Origin: Taxawa tesnikishii (nom. ined.)
Lineage: Eukaryota > Ascomycota > Dothideomycetes > Dothideales
Direction: 5' to 3'
Length of the DNA stretch: 64,000 nucleotides
Assembly (NCBI GenBank): GCA_030247885.1
Contig: JAPDRO010000003.1
Location: 310,001 to 374,000, forward strand
Both the position numbers and the translations under genes were made by a program. Positions 57,827-64,000 of the stretch are shown piece after piece. Numbering within the stretch: the first letter of the stretch is position 1; every line of letters starts with the position of its first letter. Below the pieces are notes generated by a model that searched no databases, was not told where the DNA came from, and saw nothing but the letters and a program-made list of their open reading frames with translations.

Positions 57827-59994
57827 TCATTGCCCAACGGAACCAATCATACTTTGTGGATCAAAATCGAAGTAGTCCAGGTCTTGTGACCAAGCCAGCT
57901 CGCTGAAAGGATCGAGAAGTCCAGCAAAATCTGCTTCGTTGAACATCGCCTCAGGCATGGAAGCAAGGCCGGCGTCAGTTCTCGTCTGCTGGTTGTCGAC
58001 GCCGCCTGATGAGAGGGGATTGCCGGACTCCGCTTGCGGACCAGTTGCTGCCAAAGGATTGGGCTGTGAATCTGGCCTTGGGTCTTCTGGGTGCACGGAC
58101 AGTTCTTTGATACGATAACCGCGTAACAACCTCATCGAATCAGCAATGATATTGTTGCCAAGACGAGTCTTGATCTCGAGTCTGGGCTCTAGGCTTCGCA
58201 GAAGGGAATCTTGCTCTCCCTCCGCCAGAGCGCTCGAAGTATCTCCGCAACGCGCATTGGTATATGGAGCAGATCCGCGCCTCTGCTGTCCCGCACGGAG
58301 AGTTGACGCATGCTAAACGCGGCAGCGTTGTATGTGACTTTGCCGCGGTGCGATCTAGGTTTGTACTGTACGAGGAGAAAGTGACACGAAATATAACCAG
58401 GGCAGCGCAGTATATCCAGCGCGCTGTGGACATCGGCGCATAAGGGAGAAGGTCGTAGGATTCCTCCTCCCCCACTATGAGTTCGGATATCAAGGTGAAA
58501 GCTGTATCGTATGTTCTGAGTATTGCTGCAGCATGCTCTGCGCTTGATCCGTCATCAAGGAAGTAACTGAGCTGTAAGTAGAGGCGTGCCGACTGCAACC
58601 GCAGCCTCGTATGCCACGACGTCTTAGTACAAAGAGATGTCTCCAGGATAGAGAATTTCTCTTCGAGTACGGCCAATGTGGTGTAGAACTGTGCGTTGTC
58701 CGGAGCTGTTATAGGGCCAAACGCGTTGATTTCTTGGAGGGCAAAATGCATGAACTGCTGGATTAGAAGGCTAGCGCGGAGTTCGTCGGGGAGCTCGGGG
58801 GATTGATTAGGATCACACGCTCTTCGGATGCTCCAGTCGCTGAAGGACACTGTTGGTATGTGACCGGTCTCCGTTATAAAACTGTTCATCCTGTCAGTCG
58901 AAAGATTTCCGAAGTACAATGAGACCGCTCATACTTCTGGTACATTGCCACCAGCGCGACCCACGTCCTTGTCCTTTCATATCGTATGGCCTCTTTGTGT
59001 TCTGGCTTATCATACCATGCACTGGCCTTGAAGACCCTTCGAGTCATGTCTTGATTCTCGTCATGCTCGTCCTGCAAGACGTTTTCCTTCAAGAAGAAGC
59101 CCATTCTAGTAAAGTCATTCTCGAAGCCTGGTCTGTGCAGACCTAGTTGCATAGCATGATGCAGCGCAACGCTGATCATGGATATGGAATGGTCGGTCCA
59201 GAAGCGCAGGTTGGGCAAAGGCCAGCACGACCATAGAACCATAACTTGGATATGCTGTAAATGGGTAGGGTTGTTGGCAATCATCTTCCATAGCATCTCG
59301 TCGAGCAGAGGCTTCAACTTGCCTAACAGGTCGGGATCGTCGCGGTTTTGTCTTGCAGCAATCGCTATGATAGTCCAGAACAGGACAGGAGACATGGTAT
59401 GATATTCTTGAGGACTCCTTCTTGGTTCCAACATGGGCAAATAGTGATGGTATTCTCTGAAGTATCTAGAATTCGGAGACAATGAGTCTCGCAAAGTGCA
59501 TTTCCATTGAGTAGCAACTTACATCCTGAAAAGCTCGACACATTTCGCCTCATTGACGCTAACGCCGCCAACAGTCCATTGCGCTGCACCGGGCCCTGAC
59601 ACCTCCATTGTTGATCTCACGCTCTCTATTTCGGGAGTGGGGAGGCGTTCTCATAGTCAACGCCACGAGTCGTCCCTTGCATTTGGCGAGAGTCACTCGC
59701 TCCTGCACCGAGTTCGACTGAGAGGTTTCTCGAATGCCTCCGCGTCGGACGTCCAGCGGCAGCTTGTCCATTGACGGTGTTCTGCAATTGCTGAACCTGC
59801 TGCTCTAGATCTGCGACCTGCTCGCGTCGCGTGATCCTCTGGAAATGAGGGTCGACCACGCATGCCAATCCTAGCCTACTGCACCTGGTACAGGGACTTG
59901 CGTCAAGGTTGCAGCGGACCTTGGATTGCCGACATTGCTTGCATGCCATGCGTCCACGCTTGCGGTACGGTGCGCTTCGGTGCGACTGATCCAT
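57827..59994 (-). CDS. Zn2Cys6 fungal transcription factor
   Basis: Nuclear regulator of the Gal4-type class. The start is the ATG at 59994 (MDQSHRSAPYRKRGR). Zinc cluster CKQCRQSKVRCNLDASPCTRCSRLGLAC shape: Cys spacing 2-6-6-2-6, residues about 18-45. A short leucine-type coiled coil follows (VADLEQQVQQLQNTV). The middle homology region is present: PMLEPRRSPQEYHTMSPVLF, QVMVLWSCWPLP, SISMISVALHHAMQLGLHRP. Exons 59523..59994, 58935..59465, 57827..58890. Three frame changes at homopolymers near 59629..59631, 58378..58380 and 58218..58220. One extra base at each gives FLLVQYKPRSHRGKVTYNAA, ALWRRGEQDSLLRSLEP and an acidic, Gln/Asp-rich C-terminal tail ending in IGSVGQ. Corrected product 689 aa. 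Targets are unknown; the nearest candidates are the monooxygenase and GST genes 1.1 to 3.5 kb away. Confidence 0.83.
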
Positions 59995-61106
59995 GAAGCA
60001 ACCATTGACCTTGGAATTGACCAAGACTTGTAGAGAGGACGCAGGTTGGTCGGCAGAGCAAGTGGGGAGGTCGGCAAAGCGAGCGTGCGCGGGCCGAAAA
60101 CGCTTACAGAATCACTGGCTTATCTGCCACATTCGGTCAAGTGTGCTACTAAAACAATATTAGTCACATTGACTTGTCCTCAACAGGGTTAAGCTCGACA
60201 GCAACATGTAGGTGTTTTCGCATATTCGGGGTAAGGTCAAGACGTTACCGCTTCGGGGGGGTCAAGTCGAACTGCAACCGGTGGCGTGTCAGTACAAACG
60301 TCTGCGATAGTACCGCGATTCCAGGACTCATCCGTATACTGCTTTGTCAACTCTATGAAGCGAAAGAGCGGGTTTGAAGCGCCCATGTAGTGCGCCGTCC
60401 GTTCGCTATCGAGCCGAATTGCAAATCGCCTTACCCTCACTATACACAATGACCATGACTTTTGAGTGCTTTACAATTGATAACGGTTGCACAGCGCAGT
60501 TCACTGACTGTCTCAGGAAGGCGACCGATTACAAACGCGGCGCATCCCAGCTTGAGACTATAGGTGTGGTACGAGATACATTCACTGTGTTTGCTCTAGT
60601 TAGGCCGATTGTAACTATACAGTAATCAAAAAGAAAATCCCTCTACATGATCTTGTATGTATGTACTGAACTGCCATAATGTTCCGTAAATCCATCTCGT
60701 ATCAGTCCGTTAACTGTAGATAGTTTATCAACGTCGTAGGTGCGATAAGTTTCCGTGTACTGGCTCATGATGATCTAACCATAGCCATGACCGGGAGTTG
60801 TCAACTTCTCCCATTTCTTGAACATTCGCGTGTATGCAAGTGAACGGAGATGAGAGAACTCGTGCAGAAGAGCGGGCAATGTTGAAGAGATGAACAACAA
60901 AAGAGTGCCGTATCTTGTGATGTTGAATTATTGCACGAAAAATGAAGGGAGGAACAGCGGAGTCTTGAATTGCATGCAAGTAATTCCTCATTTGGTCATC
61001 TTTGGAATCCACTCCTCCTCTCACAACGCTAACAAAAATGACAGGCTGGTACATAAGGCAACCGGGGAAGCTGAAGGGGCTTGCTTCGTGTACAACGCAT
61101 CATCGC
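59995..61106. other. intergenic sequence
   Basis: 1.1 kb upstream of the Zn2Cys6 gene and downstream of the monooxygenase. Short CGG-containing stretches occur near 60252..60285, but without regular spacing. No gene recognised. Confidence 0.45.
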
Positions 61107-62959
61107 TCAGCGCGCAAAGATACTTTCCAGCACCCGTCTGAGTTTTTCCTCGTGCCCTTCTGTTGTCTGATCCGCCCGCCATGCAATATACCCATCTGGT
61201 CTGACAACCAGCGCCTCTCCCTCAGAAAGCTTCAAAACAGACCCGACGCTGCCCGAAGGATCCGAGTATGGCGCTGAATCTCGGTTCAAGACATAAGCGT
61301 CCATCGGAATGTCCTGGCTCTTTGCAGCTTCAAGCCATGGCGAGTTCGTGTCCACGGCTAGCAACACAAGGCGCTGTTTGATCAGATCAAGAGTCGAGAC
61401 CGAGCCGCCATTTTGGCTGGATTGCAGAACGGCATGCGGCATACGTGATCCGGGAAGAACCAGCGGGTGGTATGGATCTTCGACCTCCTGGAATTCTTTT
61501 GATTCTTTGGGAGATCGCTCGAGAGCACCTTCGGTGTAGCGGTAGCCGAGTTCGCAAGTAATATCCGGTAGTTCCTCCTTGCATTCGTAGCCTTTTCCAT
61601 GCAACACTCGCTTCACTAAGCGAGCGAAAGCTTGCTGCATCATGAATTCCGCAGCTTTTGGACGCTCGAGATCGTATGTCTTGAGAAGCGAGGGCCCGGA
61701 CCATCCTTTGAGCACGAAGGCTAGCTTCCATGCCAGATTGTAGGCGTCCTGCTTTGATGTCAGTATGCTTGACCTAATACAAAGTGACCGAAAGTCAAGT
61801 AACACGAACCGCAACACCTGTGTTCCCTCCCATCCCGCCGGTCGGGGGCATTACATGAGCCGCATCGCCCATCAGAAAGACGCGACCTTTCCGGCTCGTG
61901 AAACGATCAGCGCAGAGCGCCGCCACAGACCAGTAGGAAATGGAGCTGACTTCCAGATCGATATCATCCTCAATCCCAGACGCATCTTTGAAGAAGCGCC
62001 GGGCTTCCTTCTCGCTGACGGAATCAGGTTCAAATCCAGTCTCCCTTCCCTTGGCACCGGTAACGATCATGAATCCTGCCTTGCCCTTCTGCTCGAGTCT
62101 GAAGCCAGCGTTGACATCGGGATTATTGACGTAGGTCGTACCATGCACAGCCCTTTCTCCCAGGTACGGCGTCAGATCTGCCTTGAAGTTGATGGAGATG
62201 CTGTTGCTGATGACGCCAGGGCCTTTCCAGTGGATGTCCTCCTTTTCCCGGGTAGCGCTCCTGTTGCCATCCGAGGCTATAAGATACTTGACCTTGTACT
62301 TCTTTAGCAACTTGGTTTCGACATCCTGCACCACAACAATGACACCGTCTTCAACCTCTTCATAATGCAAGATCGACTGGCCGAACCTCTGCTCCGAGCC
62401 AAAACGCTTCGCTTCTCCACGCAACAACGGCTCAAACATGTTCTGCGTTAGCCACAGACGGGCACTGGGCGTCACGCTAGCGACCTTCGCCGGATCACTC
62501 TCCTGCAGCCTTGCGATGACTTTGCCTTGGTAGAGCTTCTCGACGATAAGCATTCCTGCGTCCAGATCGAACATGGTCTCGCTCTGCTTTCGGAACTCAT
62601 CTTCAAGTCCGAGTTGCCGGAGGATCTCCACGGTCCGGAGAAGGAACAAGGCCGCCCGAGGATGAATTGCTGTGGATGGATGACGGTCGAATGATACTGA
62701 TGGAATGCTATCGCGGTGTTAGCCAAGCCTGCCAAGATGCTTCTGCGGGAGAGGAGACTTTGAGGACTCACCCATGGTAGCCCAGCAGTAATCCCATGAA
62801 CATACCGACCATGCTTGAGCCGATGATCATGACGGGGATCTCATCCTTCTCCAAGGGAACCGTTGAATGATCATATTCGCCGAATTTGAAATAGGTTCTC
62901 CCGGATCCCGCAATTGGGATGGTATCATCGATCTGGTTCGCTGCTTGGTATATCGCCAT
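61107..62959 (-). CDS. FAD-dependent aromatic-type monooxygenase (PHBH/PheA family)
   Basis: Class A flavoprotein hydroxylase using NAD(P)H and O2. Exons 62772..62959, 61810..62707, 61107..61748; product 575 aa. The N-terminal Rossmann motif is MIIGSSMVGMFMGLLLGYHG, a GSxxVG variant common in this family instead of GAGPAG. The first intron falls inside it. RLWLTQNMFEPLLRGEAKRF follows; the DG motif is YLIASDGNRSATRE; the GD motif is RVFLMGDAAHVMPPTGGMGG, then NTGVADAYNLAWKLA across the second intron, which uses a GTTCGT donor. The C-terminal part (VLKLSEGEALVVRPDGYIAW) is the thioredoxin-like tail seen in phenol-hydroxylase-type and TetX-like enzymes. The substrate is probably aromatic or polyketide, but is not identifiable. 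No frame break. Divergent from the GST gene. Confidence 0.88.
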
Positions 62960-63462
62960 CCCTCTGTTCAGTGTGTCTAATTAGTTGAGCCTTCACTCAT
63001 CGATGAAGCGGAGGAGGAGCCTTGATATAAGCCATATCATGGTAAAACCCCGCATCTCTGGACTGTTGTGTACTTGTTCCGTGTAGGGCCGACGCCCCTT
63101 CGAGGCCCTTCCCATCATCTGCTGAACAACGTGTACTGGCGCAAGGGCTCTGGATCACATGTAACATACCGAACCAACTGGCAAGAGAACGGAGCGAAAG
63201 CGGCCCGAAAGCGGCCCTAAAGCGGCATCGATTGCGTCGTCCGCAGCAGCAGTCCGTCAGTCCCGCAATTCGGGCCGGAATCGGCAAAGCCGCTCGGAGT
63301 CGCCCTAAGCGATGCGCCTCGCATCGGTATATCTAGCATGACAAGACATAAGTATATTGCAAGTTTTCAACATAGTGGCCTGAATTCATCCATCTTGTCT
63401 GTCCAGTCGCTCAACTCGTCCAGGTTGAGGGTCAGCCAGTCCGGTATTTTTCTTTTTCCAGA
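62960..63462. promoter_or_regulatory. divergent monooxygenase/GST promoter
   Basis: 503 bp between the two start codons. It contains the phased CGG array (separate entry) and, at 63283..63305, further CGG/CCG triplets in GGGCCGGAATCGGC and CCGCTCGGAG. Zn2Cys6 factors bind CGG triplets, so shared control of both genes is plausible. Confidence 0.5.
63190..63225 (+). promoter_or_regulatory. four CGG triplets at exact 11-bp period
   Basis: CGG begins at 63190, 63201, 63212 and 63223. The units are CGGAGCGAAAG, CGGCCCGAAAG and CGGCCCTAAAG, followed by CGGC. Eleven base pairs is about one helical turn, so all four triplets face the same side of the DNA. Direct CGG repeats are the type of site used by Zn2Cys6 regulators such as Hap1 (CGG-N6-CGG there; N8 here). 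Function is inferred, not shown. Confidence 0.5.
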
Positions 63463-64000
63463 ATGCCGTCCCTTGCGCTTTACGGAGCCGTTTACTCAAC
63501 ATGTACCCAGAGAGTACTGATCGTTCTGAACGAGCTGGGGCTTTCATATGAGATGAAAAACGTGGATCTCATGAAAGGTGCGCACAAGGTATGTCTGCAT
63601 GGTCTCGCAATCGCGAGTGGCAAAACGCTCATGAATCAAGGACCCAAGCTATATTGCGCACAAACATCCCTTTGCCCGGGTGCCAGTTTTGGAAGACGGG
63701 GACCTGACGATATTCGAATCGAGGGCCATCTGCAGGTACCTCCTGTCCAAGTATGCCGGCGATGGGAATGAACTGCGTTTGCCTCAAGATCCTTCAGCAT
63801 TGGCGGTCTTTGAACAAACCGCCAGCGTCGAATACTCTTACTTCAGTCCTGCCATTACAGATATTGCTTACGAGAAGCTGTTCAAGAGGTGAGAGCTTAG
63901 CTGCTTTTGCTGATGGTTTCCCAATTAACGGTACCGGTAGTGCGATGGGCCATGGAGATACCGATGCAGCGCTGGTCCAGAAACTGGAGAAGAACTTGCT
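63463..64000 (+). CDS. glutathione S-transferase, phi/theta-like, partial at window end
   Basis: Conjugates glutathione to electrophiles, or acts as an isomerase. Exons 63463..63588, 63641..63888, 63941..beyond the window; introns of 52 nt each. The thioredoxin-fold N-terminus is LALYGAVYSTCTQRVLIVLN with a Ser/Thr/Cys cluster at the expected active-site turn. LMKGAHKDPSYIAHKHPFAR runs across the first intron, then VPVLEDGDLTIFESRAICRY, the glutathione-binding motif with ESRAI. The helical C-terminal domain starts at FEQTASVEYSYFSPAI. The stop lies outside the window. Head-to-head with the monooxygenase; such pairs often detoxify or further process epoxide or quinone products. Confidence 0.9.

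Overview
The window is nuclear DNA of a filamentous ascomycete. The evidence is the short spliceosomal introns (44 to 130 nt, GT..AG with CTAAC/CTGAC-like branch sites), single-gene units on both strands, and fungal-only families: Zn2Cys6 regulator, cellobiose dehydrogenase, DUF3405 glycosyltransferase, Rrn5, HDA2/3. A Dothideomycete is my best guess from the gene content; that is inference. I read 20 confident or probable protein genes, one partial gene at the right edge, two weak small ORFs and two possible decayed fragments. I recognise no tRNA, rRNA, CRISPR array, viral fossil or intact transposon.

Layout. 0.4-14.2 kb is housekeeping: a conserved protein of unknown function, the proteasome alpha4 subunit PRE6, divergent D-2-hydroxyglutarate dehydrogenase (DLD2), a chromodomain/HDA2-3 protein, and methylenetetrahydrofolate reductase (MET12). 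14.2-22.3 kb is an 8-kb gene-poor stretch with an eroded tandem array of about 300-bp units (19.2-20.4 kb). 23.3-28.7 kb holds two secreted enzymes, cellobiose dehydrogenase and an alpha/beta hydrolase. 30.2-57.2 kb returns to core genes: STE23 insulysin, CFD1 (Fe-S scaffold ATPase), an F-box/LRR protein, a DUF3405 glycosyltransferase, RRN5, IMP2, a tartrate/isopropylmalate-type dehydrogenase, a glycolipid transfer protein, a BTB protein, GLN4 and SPF1. 57.8-64 kb looks accessory: a Zn2Cys6 regulator, an FAD monooxygenase, and a divergent glutathione S-transferase that runs off the end. The last two share an intergenic region carrying four CGG triplets at an exact 11-bp period.

How genes relate. 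The core genes form no operon-like pathway, but several pairs are divergent and share short promoters: PRE6/DLD2, RRN5/IMP2, GLN4/SPF1 and the monooxygenase/GST. IMP2 and the dehydrogenase converge with stop codons only about 30 bp apart. The monooxygenase, GST and nearby regulator could form a small detoxification or aromatic-catabolism unit.

Caution on quality. Twelve otherwise sound genes carry 18 single frame breaks. Nearly all are consistent with one missing base in a short homopolymer. Correcting each by one base makes every gene model divisible by three with conserved sequence on both sides. I read these as residual consensus errors, not pseudogenes. Coordinates for these genes span the whole locus.
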